Below, in pieces: positions 34,788 to 44,778 of a stretch of DNA of 64,000 nt. Numbering within the stretch: the stretch's first letter is position 1; the number at the start of each line of letters is the position of its first letter. The position numbers and the translations under genes were made by a program. The notes under the pieces were generated by a model. It saw nothing but the letters and a program-made list of their open reading frames with translations. It searched no databases and was not told where the DNA came from. Origin of the DNA: an uncultured Bacteroidales bacterium (GTDB lineage: Bacteria > Bacteroidota > Bacteroidia > Bacteroidales > F082); NCBI GenBank assembly GCA_946408345.1, contig CAMJRR010000005.1, positions 1-64,000 of the forward strand. Reading direction: 5' to 3'.

Positions 34788-34837
34788 AAAACTTTTTTTC
34801 ACGCCCTTGGTTGAAAACCTGCATTCGGGGCACTATA
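34788..34837 (+). promoter_or_regulatory. Promoter-like box, copy A (before the AAA+ gene)
   Basis: AAAACTTTTTTTCACGCCC is followed by TTGGTTGAAAACC and, 22 bases after the TTG of TTGAAAA, by CTATAAATAG. The same box with equal spacing is found at 40773. The -7 half lacks the TTTG of the usual Bacteroides promoter, so another sigma factor may read it. Confidence 0.6.
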
Positions 34838-34888
34838 AATAGAATGACAGACGAAACAATATAAAGAACCTTTTAACACACCTGCCTT

Positions 34889-36637
34889 ATGAAGAAAATG
34901 CAAGACTCCTTTGACTATGATGAACCTGTATTCACTCCCACTTACGCACAAACCACCCCCGTCAACAAAACGAAGTTGAAAAACATGACCCTCCTCGACA
35001 AACTCGAACAGCTCATCCGCCTAGCCCAAGGCTGCATGATGGAAGACAAGTTCTTCAAGCGACACAAGGCTCTCATCGAGTCGGTGGCCGCCGACTTGGA
35101 GCTGACACCCGTTGAGGCTGTCATGCTCTGCCCTTTCATCTCTGACTCCGAGTCGTCGGTGAGCAACCGAGAAATGATTGACTACTTCGGATGCTCCCCC
35201 ATCACCATCATGAGGAAGACACAAGACCTCAAGTCGCTCATGCGCCGACGTTACATTAGGCGATGTGGCACGTTCCACGGCAACAGCCCCGCCTACCAGC
35301 TGAGCGAGAAAGCTAAGAAGGCCTTCTGCAACAATGAGGCCCTACCCGTCGTCAACACGGTCAACCTAAGCCCCGAGGAGTTTATGAAACACTTCACCAG
35401 ATTGCTGCGTGAAGCCGGTCGCAACAGCCAAATCGACGAAGAGGAGCTGCTCTACGAGACCATGGAATTACTCAAGGACAACTCCCAGCTCAACATCGCC
35501 CGCACCATCAGCAGCCTGAGGGTGTATGACTACGATAAGCTGTATCTGCTCTACTTCTGTAAGCGCCTCGTTGTCGACCACCAAGTGAGTATCCCTCTTG
35601 ACCAACTGGATTTTCTCGTTGATGACATCAACGACGAGTTCGACTTGATGATGAACAACGGTCGCCACCCCTTCATCAGGGAAGGACTGATTTCCATCAG
35701 CGGACAAGACAACTTCATGGCACGCAACCTATTTCAGCTCACCGACAAGTCGCGTAACCTCTTCCTCAGCGAGTACGACATCCCCGATAATAACGAGGAA
35801 GTCGATGAGGACGACCACAGCAATATACTTAGTTGCACTGACATCAAACCTAAGGTCATGTTCTATTGCAAAGAGGATCAAGGCCAAATCGACACCTTGC
35901 AGCACCTGCTCGAGGACGAACAGCTGCAAGCCATCCGCGAACGTTTGGAGAAAGCCAACCTCCGTAAGGGCTTCAACTGCCTCTTCTATGGTACCCCAGG
36001 AACAGGTAAGACAGAGACGGCCTTGCAGTTGGCTCGCATGACGGGCCGCGACATCATGCAGGTCGACATCTCGTCGATCCGTGACAAGTGGTACGGAGAG
36101 ACCGAAAAAATAGTGAAAGGCATCTTTGACAGCTATGCACAACGCGTGAAGAAAGCGAAGCGCATCCCCATCCTGCTCATCAACGAGGCTGATGCCGTGC
36201 TCTCGGTGCGCACAAGCGTGGGAGGCAACAACCCCACCCTTGAGAAGACAGAGAACGCGATTCAGAACATCCTCTTGGAGGCTATGGAGAACATCGATGG
36301 CATCATGATTGCCACCACCAACCTCACCTGCAACCTCGATAGCGCCTTCGACAGACGTTTCTTGTATAAGGTGGAATTCCACCAGCCCAGCGTGGAAGCC
36401 AAGACCCACATCTGGCAGAGCTTCATCCCCGATTTAGCCGAAGCCGATGCCAATGTGTTAGCCCGCTCCTACGATTTCAGTGGCGGCCAGATTGAGAACA
36501 TCGCTCGCAAGGTGATGGTCGACCACCTGCTCTTCGGTGACTCACCCGACCTCAACCACATTGAAGAGCTCTGCTCGAAGGAGCAGATTGCCGGACGAAA
36601 CAACAATCATCGCAGACCCGTGGGGTTCAGAGCATAA
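34889..36637 (+). CDS. AAA+ ATPase with N-terminal winged-helix region
   Basis: A 582-residue protein. Residues about 70-140 look like a winged helix (SVSNREMIDYFGCSPITIMRKTQDLKSLMRRRYI, in parts). The C-terminal third is an AAA+ module with Walker A GTPGTGKT (368-375), Walker B as LLINEADAV, a sensor-1 Asn in IATTNLTCNLD and an arginine finger in FDRRFLYKV. The Walker B has NEAD where DEAD/DE is usual, with Glu and Asp present. The overall form resembles FtsH/Cdc48-type remodelling ATPases rather than a replication factor. The role is unknown; the sigma-factor gene before it and sbcDC after it suggest a stress or DNA-repair link. Confidence 0.82.
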   Translation: MKKMQDSFDYDEPVFTPTYAQTTPVNKTKLKNMTLLDKLEQLIRLAQGCMMEDKFFKRHKALIESVAADLELTPVEAVMLCPFISDSESSVSNREMIDYFGCSPITIMRKTQDLKSLMRRRYIRRCGTFHGNSPAYQLSEKAKKAFCNNEALPVVNTVNLSPEEFMKHFTRLLREAGRNSQIDEEELLYETMELLKDNSQLNIARTISSLRVYDYDKLYLLYFCKRLVVDHQVSIPLDQLDFLVDDINDEFDLMMNNGRHPFIREGLISISGQDNFMARNLFQLTDKSRNLFLSEYDIPDNNEEVDEDDHSNILSCTDIKPKVMFYCKEDQGQIDTLQHLLEDEQLQAIRERLEKANLRKGFNCLFYGTPGTGKTETALQLARMTGRDIMQVDISSIRDKWYGETEKIVKGIFDSYAQRVKKAKRIPILLINEADAVLSVRTSVGGNNPTLEKTENAIQNILLEAMENIDGIMIATTNLTCNLDSAFDRRFLYKVEFHQPSVEAKTHIWQSFIPDLAEADANVLARSYDFSGGQIENIARKVMVDHLLFGDSPDLNHIEELCSKEQIAGRNNNHRRPVGFRA

Positions 36638-36653
36638 AAACAACAAGTTTTAT

Positions 36654-36661
36654 TATCTTTG
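36654..36661 (+). promoter_or_regulatory. -7 element before sbcD
   Basis: TATCTTTG lies 26 bp before the sbcD start, within the short gap after the AAA+ gene. A -33 TTG was not found. Confidence 0.45.
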
Positions 36662-36687
36662 CAGTTAAATACAACCCTTCATCAACC

Positions 36688-37857
36688 ATGAAAATACTAC
36701 ATACCAGCGACTGGCACTTGGGACATGTGCTCTATGGCCACGACCGCACTGACGAACAACAAAATATGCTTGACCAGATGGTTGAGATTGTAGAGGAACA
36801 GAAGCCCGATGTGTTTCTGCTATGTGGCGACGTTTTCCACACGTCACAGCCATCGAATGCCATACAGACCACACTGTCGGAAGCACTCGTGAGCATTCAC
36901 AAGGCCAATCCAGAGATGGTCATCGTGATGACCGCCGGCAACCACGACAGCGGTACGAAACACGAGATATTCAGAACACCTTGGCGAGCGCTGAATGTAT
37001 ATGCCATCGGACAGCTGGAAAAGGAGAACATTGATGAGCATATCGTTGAAGTGCCTGGAAAAGGCTACGTCGTTGCCATCCCATATATCAACGAACGAAA
37101 TCTCCCAGAAGGATTTTTCCAACAATTGCTCGACAAGACGGCTGCCATGAATACAGAAGGATTGCCAGTGGTAATGACCGCCCACACCACAGTGAAAGGT
37201 TGCGATTTCTCGGGTCACGACCAAGGCACGGAATATGTCGTGGGAGGCATCGACTCGATAGACTTGGAACAACTAGGTGAAGGCTATGACTATCTGGCCT
37301 TGGGCCATATTCATCACGGGCAGTTTATCCATAGCGGAAAACACAACGTAAGATACTCGGGCACCCCGCTGCCCATCAGCTTCGACGAGACCTTTAGCCA
37401 TTCCGTAAGTATGGTTGAGATCGATAAGCATGGCGAGACCCCAACCGTGACAGAGATTGAAATCAACAATCCTCGTCCTTTGGTGACCTTGCCCTCCGAA
37501 GGGCTGGCATCGTGGGAAACGGCCAAGGAGCTGTTGAATAAGTTCCCTGACGATATCCCAGCGTATATACGTTTGAACGTGGAGATTGACGACTTCCTAC
37601 CCGTTGAAGCCCAAGCCGAAGCGACAAGTCTGGTCAAGGAGAAACAATGCCATGTCTGCCACATCAATGCCAAAAGGAAAACCATCGACCAGACCGAGGC
37701 CAAGGTGCTGACCGTGCAGGAATTTCAGGCGGAGCAACCCATTGAAATCGCCAAGCAATATGCCAATTACGAAGGCATCAGCTTCGACGAAGAGATGACC
37801 GACATGTTTAACGAGATTGTGAATTTGGTGAACAACGATGCACGAGACGACAAATAA
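36688..37857 (+). CDS. sbcD: Exonuclease subunit SbcD (Mre11-like)
   Basis: A 389-residue metallophosphoesterase nuclease, partner of SbcC in cutting hairpins and protein-blocked DNA ends. Metal-binding motifs are DWHLGH (residues 8-13), LLCGDVFHTS, TAGNHDSG, VMTAHTTV and LGHIHHGQ. The C-terminal capping region follows. It ends 15 bp before sbcC. Confidence 0.96.
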   Translation: MKILHTSDWHLGHVLYGHDRTDEQQNMLDQMVEIVEEQKPDVFLLCGDVFHTSQPSNAIQTTLSEALVSIHKANPEMVIVMTAGNHDSGTKHEIFRTPWRALNVYAIGQLEKENIDEHIVEVPGKGYVVAIPYINERNLPEGFFQQLLDKTAAMNTEGLPVVMTAHTTVKGCDFSGHDQGTEYVVGGIDSIDLEQLGEGYDYLALGHIHHGQFIHSGKHNVRYSGTPLPISFDETFSHSVSMVEIDKHGETPTVTEIEINNPRPLVTLPSEGLASWETAKELLNKFPDDIPAYIRLNVEIDDFLPVEAQAEATSLVKEKQCHVCHINAKRKTIDQTEAKVLTVQEFQAEQPIEIAKQYANYEGISFDEEMTDMFNEIVNLVNNDARDDK

Positions 37858-37872
37858 AGGAGAACAATAACC

Positions 37873-40761
37873 ATGAAACTACAAAAACTGACCATACACA
37901 ACATTGCATCGATTGAGGATGCCACGATCGATTTTGAAGCACAGCCGTTGGCCAACAGCGAAGTGTTCCTGATTACGGGTAAGACAGGCTCGGGCAAGTC
38001 GACCATCTTGGACGCCATCTGCCTGGCCCTGTTTGCCACCACCCCAAGGTTGGCTGGAACACAGATGCAAGGCGACACGAAAGACGGAAATACTGACGTC
38101 ACCATCAAAGACCCACGTCAGCTGATGCGAAGGAATACAGCAGAGGCTTTTGTGTCGCTCACCTTCACGGGAAGCAACGGCATACACTACGAAGCCACTT
38201 GGAGTATTGCACGTGCTTACAAAAAAACAACAGGAACCCTTCAAAGCAAGTCCTGGCAATTGAAGAATATCGACACGGCCTTCACTTATACCAAAGACAA
38301 GGAGATTAGTGCCGAGATTCAAGAGGCCATCGGCCTCGATTTCGGCCAGTTCTGCCGTACAACATTGTTGGCTCAAGGCGAGTTCACCCGTTTCCTAAAC
38401 AGTAAAGATGACGACAAGGCAGAAATTCTGGAGAAAATCACCGGAGTTGACATCTATTCGAAGATTGGCAAGAAGGTCTTTGAGGTGACCGGCCAGAAGA
38501 AAGAAGACTGGGTAAAAGCCCAGCAGAAAGTCGAAGGCGTGAGCACCATGGAAGAAAAAGACATCGCTGCCAAAAAAGAGGAGCTTGCCGGATACGAAGC
38601 ACTGTTGGAGCAGGTCAAGAAAGCAGGCGAAGCGGACAAGGCCAAACTGCAATGGATTAAGACGGATGCCGACTTGGAAAAGGCTGTCGCCACTGCCAAT
38701 CAAGAGCACCAACAGGCTCAAGCCGTAGTGGAAGGCGACGACTTCAAGAACAAGGAAACGCTGGTCCACCAGTGGAATGCCACGATTGAAGCCCGCAATT
38801 GGATGGGAGCAATGAAGGCAGCCGAGGAATCTATTGCCAACGGAAAAAAGCAAATAGAAACCTGCGACAATACCATCTATAACGAAAGAAAGACGCTTTC
38901 GGAAACGTTACAGCCTGCTTTAGAAAAGGCTCAAAAAGAGGTCAATGACGCGCAAGTTGCTTATGAGAAACAAGAAGTTGAGTTAAAGACCCAAGATGCT
39001 GAACTTGCCGAACTTCATCTGCCCGAACTGCGCAAAGAACGCGACAACGCCAAGGAACTGCAGCGAAACATCACCACGACATACGACAGAATCGATTCAT
39101 ATAACACGGAAAAAGGCCGCAGAGCCAATACCTCCGCATCGCTCGAAACCTCACTTGCCGAGATTGAAAAGAAACAGAAAGCCTCGGCGGCAATGGAGCC
39201 ACAGATTCACGATGCCAAGGTAATCATGGACGACCGCAAGGCGACACTCGACAAACAAAGCGATACCATCGACAAGTTTGCCCAGACCCTGCGCCAGAAA
39301 CTGCATGTGGGCGACATCTGCCCCGTCTGTCGGCAAGAGATCAAAACCGAGCTGCCGCATGAGGAAGAATTGGCACAACTCGTCAACGGACTGAGAGAAG
39401 CATACAAAAAGGCTGAATCGGATTATCAAGAGTTGGTGAACAAGAAAAACAAACTGGATGCAGAGATAAAGGCAGCCCAAGGGTCGTATAAGTCAGCTAA
39501 AGAAGCCTACGACAAGGACGACTCCGTCAAGATAGCGAAGCAAAAAGTCATTGAATCCTGCAAGGCTTGTGGGATTGAGAACATCGACGCAGGAACACCT
39601 GAAAAGTTGGCCGCACTAAAGACCGACACCGATTCAAAGCTTCAAGAACTTGAGGCCAAGATTGCAGAGGGAACTAAAAAAGAAGACACTATCAAGGCAC
39701 AAAGAGTAGCCCTTGACAAGTCAAACAAAAACTTGGAGCAATTGAAGAAGACTGCACAGAAGGCTGAACAAGCCATCAGTGACTGCAAAGGTAGAATTGC
39801 CGTCGCCGAAGAGCTCAAGAAGAACACGGAACAGGTGCAGCTGAAACAAGCCACGGACACCTTCAATGCCAACGACCAGCAATTGAGGGCCTTCCTTGAC
39901 ACTCATCCAGACCTTGACTTAGAGCGACTGACCGCCTTGAATGCCCATTCTTCACAAAACATCAACGAGATTCAATCTTCGCTTGAAGCCGATAAAAACA
40001 AAGTGCTCACCAAGAAAACCCTGAAAGATGAGGCTAGTCGGAAACTGGAAGAACACAGACAAACGAAGCCCGAACTGAAGGAGGAAGATTCCGTCGAATT
40101 GATGGAGGAGCGCATCAAGGACAATGAAAAAACGATGTCTGACATCTCAGAGAAGAAGGGCGCCATCAACCAGGAGCTGAAGGCCGATGAAGAGAACAAG
40201 AAACAGCTTGGCCACATGAAGGAAGAAGCCCAAAAAAAGGAAGCCGATTATCAAAAATGGTCGCGCATGAATCAGCTCATTGGCGACTCAACGGGCAATA
40301 AGTTCCGTAAGATTGCCCAGAGTTATGTGTTGAACAGTCTCATCCATTCGGCTAACCACTATATGCGGACGCTGACCGACCGATACACACTGAAAGTAGT
40401 GCCTGGCACGTTCGTCATTTCGCTCGAAGATGCCTATCAAGGCTATGTGAGCCGTGCGGCAAGCACCATCTCCGGTGGAGAGAGCTTCCTCGTTTCCTTG
40501 TCGTTGGCTCTTGCGCTCAGCGATATTGGACAACAGCTGGCTGTGGATACTCTTTTCATTGACGAAGGCTTTGGCACACTTAGCGGTGAACCCTTACAGA
40601 ATGCCATCAACACACTGCGTTCGCTCCACACCAAGTCGGGCCGCCATGTGGGCATCATTAGCCATGTGGAAGAGCTGCAAAGTAAGATTCCCGTACAGAT
40701 TCAGGTGATACAAGAAGGAAACCTCTCCAGCAGCGAGGTGAAAGTGGTTACCATTGATTGA
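37873..40761 (+). CDS. sbcC: Exonuclease subunit SbcC (Rad50-like ATPase)
   Basis: A 962-residue SMC-like protein. Walker A is ITGKTGSGKST (residues 34-44), a Q-loop follows in RTTLLAQGEF, and long coiled coils meet at the zinc hook CPVC (483-486). The C-terminal head carries the signature ISGGESFLVSLSLALALSD and Walker B TLFIDEGFGTL. With SbcD it forms the nuclease complex that processes palindromes, which is notable in a window rich in inverted repeats. Confidence 0.96.
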   Translation: MKLQKLTIHNIASIEDATIDFEAQPLANSEVFLITGKTGSGKSTILDAICLALFATTPRLAGTQMQGDTKDGNTDVTIKDPRQLMRRNTAEAFVSLTFTGSNGIHYEATWSIARAYKKTTGTLQSKSWQLKNIDTAFTYTKDKEISAEIQEAIGLDFGQFCRTTLLAQGEFTRFLNSKDDDKAEILEKITGVDIYSKIGKKVFEVTGQKKEDWVKAQQKVEGVSTMEEKDIAAKKEELAGYEALLEQVKKAGEADKAKLQWIKTDADLEKAVATANQEHQQAQAVVEGDDFKNKETLVHQWNATIEARNWMGAMKAAEESIANGKKQIETCDNTIYNERKTLSETLQPALEKAQKEVNDAQVAYEKQEVELKTQDAELAELHLPELRKERDNAKELQRNITTTYDRIDSYNTEKGRRANTSASLETSLAEIEKKQKASAAMEPQIHDAKVIMDDRKATLDKQSDTIDKFAQTLRQKLHVGDICPVCRQEIKTELPHEEELAQLVNGLREAYKKAESDYQELVNKKNKLDAEIKAAQGSYKSAKEAYDKDDSVKIAKQKVIESCKACGIENIDAGTPEKLAALKTDTDSKLQELEAKIAEGTKKEDTIKAQRVALDKSNKNLEQLKKTAQKAEQAISDCKGRIAVAEELKKNTEQVQLKQATDTFNANDQQLRAFLDTHPDLDLERLTALNAHSSQNINEIQSSLEADKNKVLTKKTLKDEASRKLEEHRQTKPELKEEDSVELMEERIKDNEKTMSDISEKKGAINQELKADEENKKQLGHMKEEAQKKEADYQKWSRMNQLIGDSTGNKFRKIAQSYVLNSLIHSANHYMRTLTDRYTLKVVPGTFVISLEDAYQGYVSRAASTISGGESFLVSLSLALALSDIGQQLAVDTLFIDEGFGTLSGEPLQNAINTLRSLHTKSGRHVGIISHVEELQSKIPVQIQVIQEGNLSSSEVKVVTID

Positions 40762-40772
40762 CAGTTGGGAGA

Positions 40773-40822
40773 AAAACTTTTTTCACTCCCCCTGGTTGAA
40801 AAACCCATAGGATTGTTCTATA
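40773..40822 (+). promoter_or_regulatory. Promoter-like box, copy B (before the 40891 gene)
   Basis: AAAACTTTTTTCACTCCCC is followed by CTGGTTGAAAAACCC and by CTATAGTATTATG, with the same 22-base offset between TTGAAAA and CTATA as in the copy at 34788. The box starts 11 bp after the sbcC stop. Confidence 0.6.
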
Positions 40823-40890
40823 GTATTATGTGGCAGGGCGCCACAGGGGTGTCTTCACCCTCCATTATCATCAAAAAAAACAATAATACT

Positions 40891-41304
40891 ATGGAGATCC
40901 AGCAAGTCAACCAAACGGAATTCGCCGAAATGCTCAAGTCGGCCGGCAACGAAACCCACCAAACCACCTTCGAGAACGACGTGTGGTACGAACAAGTCAC
41001 CGTTGAAGAGGTGACCTACCGTCACAAACTGCTTGCCCTCAGAAAGCTAAGCTCGGAGCTGCTCAACAAGAAAGCCTTCGAGTCCAAGCCCCGCATCGAA
41101 CCGCTCCGTCTGCGCGCCCAAGGCAACGGCACTGTCGTGGCGCTTGTCTTCACCACCAAATCGACGGTGTTCTACCACCTTATAGTCAGCTCAAAGAGAG
41201 AAATGGCCCAGGCCAAGAGCCTCGTGAACTGCTTTGCCAAAAGCCTCCTCCCCAAGACGGCCAAGCAGCTGCAGGAAGCCCCATCGGCTTCCTGCGCGGC
41301 CTGA
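40891..41304 (+). CDS. Hypothetical protein sharing a promoter box with the AAA+ gene
   Basis: A 137-residue soluble protein beginning MEIQQVNQTEFAEMLKSAGN. No family was recognised. It contains a beta-rich section (GNGTVVALVFTTKSTVFYHLIV) and a C-terminal helix. An upstream in-frame extension to 40765 is open but runs through the promoter box. The shared promoter suggests co-regulation with the AAA+ gene. Confidence 0.6.
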   Translation: MEIQQVNQTEFAEMLKSAGNETHQTTFENDVWYEQVTVEEVTYRHKLLALRKLSSELLNKKAFESKPRIEPLRLRAQGNGTVVALVFTTKSTVFYHLIVSSKREMAQAKSLVNCFAKSLLPKTAKQLQEAPSASCAA

Positions 41305-41479
41305 GTTATCACGACTGTGTCATTATCGGTCTGATGGAGCCTCACCGATAACATCGAAATCGCCCCCCCCGAACTCGTCCGATACATCCAAGACTTCACA
41401 ACTGAACATCTGGCAATTGGCAACTCTCAACCCTTAACATCTCTTTTTATATTTTTACTTATTTATAAATTGTTTTCCA

Positions 41480-41487
41480 TATCTTTG
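41480..41487 (+). promoter_or_regulatory. -7 element before the helicase gene
   Basis: TATCTTTG lies 57 bp before the helicase start in an AT-rich stretch; no clear -33 TTG. It probably starts the RM-island transcript. Confidence 0.5.
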
Positions 41488-41544
41488 CCCCCAGCTTTTG
41501 ATTAAACCACTGTAGGTGGCTTTTAACCTGTCGAGATACTGTAT

Positions 41545-44500
41545 ATGGAACTGATTGATAACGTCACCAAGACGCTACGCGATGACTTAACCGTGGAGAT
41601 TAAGTCGGCAAGCAAGATTTCAATGGCTGCTTGCTGTTTCTCCATCTATGCCTTTCAGGAGCTAAAGGAGCAACTCAAAGACATCAAGGAGTTGAGGTTT
41701 ATCTTTACTTCGCCCACGTTCACCGCCGAAAGAATCGACAAACAACGGCGTGAATTCTACATCCCACGCATCGACCGTGAACGCACCCTTTATGGCTCTC
41801 CCTTTGAAGTGAAGCTTCGCAACCAACTCACCCAAAAAGCCATCGCAATTGAGTGCGCTAATTGGATAAAGCAAAAAGTCCGCTTCAAGTCGAATACCAC
41901 CAACAACACCCTTCCTGGCTTTATCAACGTTGCAAACGATGAAGTGTGCACCTATACGCCAGTAAACGGCTTCACCACAACCGACTTAGGCTGTGAGCGA
42001 GGCAACAGCATGATGAACTTCGTCAACAAGGTGGATGGTGCCAACGCCCGTCAGTATCTCCGTGTGTTCAACGAGCTTTGGAACAACGAAAAGGACTTCG
42101 CCGATGTCACTGACGACATCATTGATTATATCTCCAACATCTACCGCGAAAACTCCCCAGAGTTCATCTATTTCGTCACCCTCTACAATATCTTCAACGA
42201 GTTTCTTGAAGATATTTCCGAGGACGTTCTGCCCAACGAGGCCACAGGCTTCAAGGACAGCCAAATCTGGAACAAACTCTACGACTTCCAAAAAGATGCG
42301 GCACTGGCCATCATCAACAAGCTGGAGAAATACAACGGCTGCATCCTTGCCGACAGTGTTGGTCTGGGTAAGACCTTCACCGCACTGGCCGTCATCAAAT
42401 ACTACGAGACGCGAAACAAGAATGTCCTGGTGCTCTGTCCCAAGAAACTTTGCGACAACTGGATGACCTATCGCACCAACTACATCACTAATCCCATCGC
42501 AGGCGATAGGCTTGCCTATACCGTGTTGTTCCATTCCGACCTTTCGCGTGTTGGTGGCCGCTCCAATGGCTTGGAATTGGAGAAAATCAACTGGGGCAAC
42601 TACGACCTGGTTGTGATTGACGAGTCGCACAACTTCCGTAACGGCGGCAAAATCACAAGGGACGATGACGACGATGACCCTCGCGAGAACCGTTACTTGC
42701 GCCTGATGAACAAGGTGATTCGTGCTGGCGTGAAAACCAAGGTGCTGATGCTCTCGGCCACACCTGTCAACAACCGCTTCAACGACCTCAAAAACCAGCT
42801 GCAGCTGGCATACGAGGGCGATACCAAGCGGATGGACGCACTGCTCAACACCAACACTTCAATTGATGACATCTTCCGCCAAGCGCAGAAGGCCTACAAC
42901 ATCTGGGCAAAACTCCCCAACGAAAAGCGCAACACTGAAAGGCTCCTTGGGATGCTCAGTTTCGATTTCTTCGAGGTGCTCGATTCGGTCACTATCGCCC
43001 GAAGCCGCAAGCACATCGAGGCGTATTACAACACCGAAGCCGTCGGCAAGTTCCCGCTTAGGCTTCCGCCTATCTCGCGCCGTCCGTCGCTCACCGACCT
43101 TCCGTCGGCCATCAACTACAACGAAATTTTCAACCAGCTCCAAAAGCTCAACCTGGCCATCTACACACCTTCTGAGTTTATCTTGCCCAGCAAGATGTCA
43201 AAGTATGCCCTCGACCCTGAGACACACGGCGCAGGCCTTTCCTTGGTAGGCCGTGAAATGGGTATCCGTCGAATCATGTGCATCTTAATGCTGAAGCGTC
43301 TCGAAAGCTCCGTCAATTCTTTCCGGCTCACACTGACTCGTTTGCTGAAGCTCATTTCCAACACCATCGATACGATTGACCGCCATGAAGCTTATATCAA
43401 TGTGGAAGAGGTTGATGATTACGATTTCGACATTGAAGACTCCGACAACGATGCCTTTGTGGGCACCAAGAAAAACAGGATTGCCTTGGAAGACATCGAC
43501 TATATCAGCTGGCGGCAATACCTCCAGAGCGATAAGGAAGAGCTGGAGCTTACCCGCTTGATGCTCGACGACATCACCCCTGAGCACGACAGCAAACTTC
43601 AGCAGCTCATTGCCGACCTTCGCGACAAGTTCGCTCATCCCATCAACGGCGACAACAAGAAGGTGCTTATCTTTACAGCATTCTCCGATACAGCCGTTTA
43701 TCTCTATGACAACCTGGCCAAACCCATCAAACAGAAATACGGGATGGACACCGCCTTGGTCACAGGCGACGTGGAAGCGCGTAGCACTTTGAAGTTGAAG
43801 GAAAAACTCGACTTCAACAAAGTGCTGACCCTCTTTTCGCCCATATCCAAGGAAAAAGAGTCCATCTATCCCAATATCCATGAGGAAATAGAAGTCCTCA
43901 TCGCCACCGACTGCATTTCAGAAGGTCAGAACTTGCAGGATTGCGACTACCTCATCAACTACGACATCCACTGGAACCCCGTGCGCATCATCCAGCGCTT
44001 CGGTCGTATCGACCGTATCGGCTCCAAGAACGACGCTATCCAGCTGGTAAACTACTGGCCAGACATGACGCTTGACGAATACATCGACCTCAAAGGCCGT
44101 GTCGAAGCCCGTATGAAGGTCTCTGTGCTCACCTCAACAGGCGACGACAATCCCATTTCTCCCGAGGAGAAAGGTGATTTGGAATACCGCAAGGCTCAAC
44201 TGAAGAAGCTTCAGGAAGAAGTCGTCGACATCGAGGAGATGAACAACGGCGTTTCCATCATGGACCTTGGTCTCAACGAGTTCCGCTTGGATTTGCTGGA
44301 CTACATGAAAACCCACGAGGATGTGGAGCACACGCCTTTTGGCCTTCATGCCGTGGTGGGTCACAACGAGTTCACCGAGCCTGGTGTTATCTATGTGCTG
44401 AAGAACCGCAACAAGGGTATCAATATCGACAAAAAGAACCGTCTGCACCCATTCTATATCGTCTATTTGCGCAACGATGGCTCTGTGGTTGTCAACCACC

Positions 44501-44778
44501 TTTCGCCCAAGGAGCTGCTCGACAAGTTCCGCAGCCTTTGCAAGGGAAAGAATATGCCCCAAACCGCTTTGTGCCGTGAGTTTAACAAGGAAACTCGCGA
44601 CGGCTTCAAGATGGCACTCTACTCAAAACTTTTAGGCGATGCCATCAACAGTATCATCACCGTGAAAGAAAATAGCGACATCAACAGCTTCCTTGAAGGC
44701 GTTCAAGGCGAACTGTTCACCAAGGAAATCAAAGGCTTGGATGACTTTGAACTGATTGACTTTTTAATCGTGAGATAA
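41545..44778 (+). CDS. SNF2-like helicase with N-terminal PLD-like domain
   Basis: A 1077-residue protein. Residues about 1-165 form a PLD-like domain; the region TYTPVNGFTTTDLG matches the second-half pattern, but the HxK catalytic pair is not clear, so it may be inactive as a nuclease. The SNF2 motor follows: DFQKDAALAI, Walker A ADSVGLGKTFTA, DEAH-like VVIDESHNFRN, SATPVNNR, and in the second lobe CISEGQNLQDCDYLIN and QRFGRIDRIGS. It is GC-rich (35 of 60 bases at 43981-44040). Its stop overlaps the DUF4391 start (TAATG). Helicases of this kind are found beside type III-like methylases and presumably translocate on invading DNA. Confidence 0.88.
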   Translation: MELIDNVTKTLRDDLTVEIKSASKISMAACCFSIYAFQELKEQLKDIKELRFIFTSPTFTAERIDKQRREFYIPRIDRERTLYGSPFEVKLRNQLTQKAIAIECANWIKQKVRFKSNTTNNTLPGFINVANDEVCTYTPVNGFTTTDLGCERGNSMMNFVNKVDGANARQYLRVFNELWNNEKDFADVTDDIIDYISNIYRENSPEFIYFVTLYNIFNEFLEDISEDVLPNEATGFKDSQIWNKLYDFQKDAALAIINKLEKYNGCILADSVGLGKTFTALAVIKYYETRNKNVLVLCPKKLCDNWMTYRTNYITNPIAGDRLAYTVLFHSDLSRVGGRSNGLELEKINWGNYDLVVIDESHNFRNGGKITRDDDDDDPRENRYLRLMNKVIRAGVKTKVLMLSATPVNNRFNDLKNQLQLAYEGDTKRMDALLNTNTSIDDIFRQAQKAYNIWAKLPNEKRNTERLLGMLSFDFFEVLDSVTIARSRKHIEAYYNTEAVGKFPLRLPPISRRPSLTDLPSAINYNEIFNQLQKLNLAIYTPSEFILPSKMSKYALDPETHGAGLSLVGREMGIRRIMCILMLKRLESSVNSFRLTLTRLLKLISNTIDTIDRHEAYINVEEVDDYDFDIEDSDNDAFVGTKKNRIALEDIDYISWRQYLQSDKEELELTRLMLDDITPEHDSKLQQLIADLRDKFAHPINGDNKKVLIFTAFSDTAVYLYDNLAKPIKQKYGMDTALVTGDVEARSTLKLKEKLDFNKVLTLFSPISKEKESIYPNIHEEIEVLIATDCISEGQNLQDCDYLINYDIHWNPVRIIQRFGRIDRIGSKNDAIQLVNYWPDMTLDEYIDLKGRVEARMKVSVLTSTGDDNPISPEEKGDLEYRKAQLKKLQEEVVDIEEMNNGVSIMDLGLNEFRLDLLDYMKTHEDVEHTPFGLHAVVGHNEFTEPGVIYVLKNRNKGINIDKKNRLHPFYIVYLRNDGSVVVNHLSPKELLDKFRSLCKGKNMPQTALCREFNKETRDGFKMALYSKLLGDAINSIITVKENSDINSFLEGVQGELFTKEIKGLDDFELIDFLIVR

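Noticed and set aside
35729..36409. 226-codon frame antisense to the AAA+ gene
   Set aside because: Covers the conserved Walker motifs of the sense gene; no start signal or family match.
41363..41370. Run of eight C as a phase-variable tract
   Set aside because: It is outside any supported gene and not positioned between promoter elements, so a switching role cannot be argued.
41335..41460. Protein-like stretch (DNIEIAPPELVRYIQDF) after the 40891 gene in the same frame
   Set aside because: It lies behind two in-frame stops (41302 and 41332) and has no start codon. It could be a decayed gene end, but the support is too thin.
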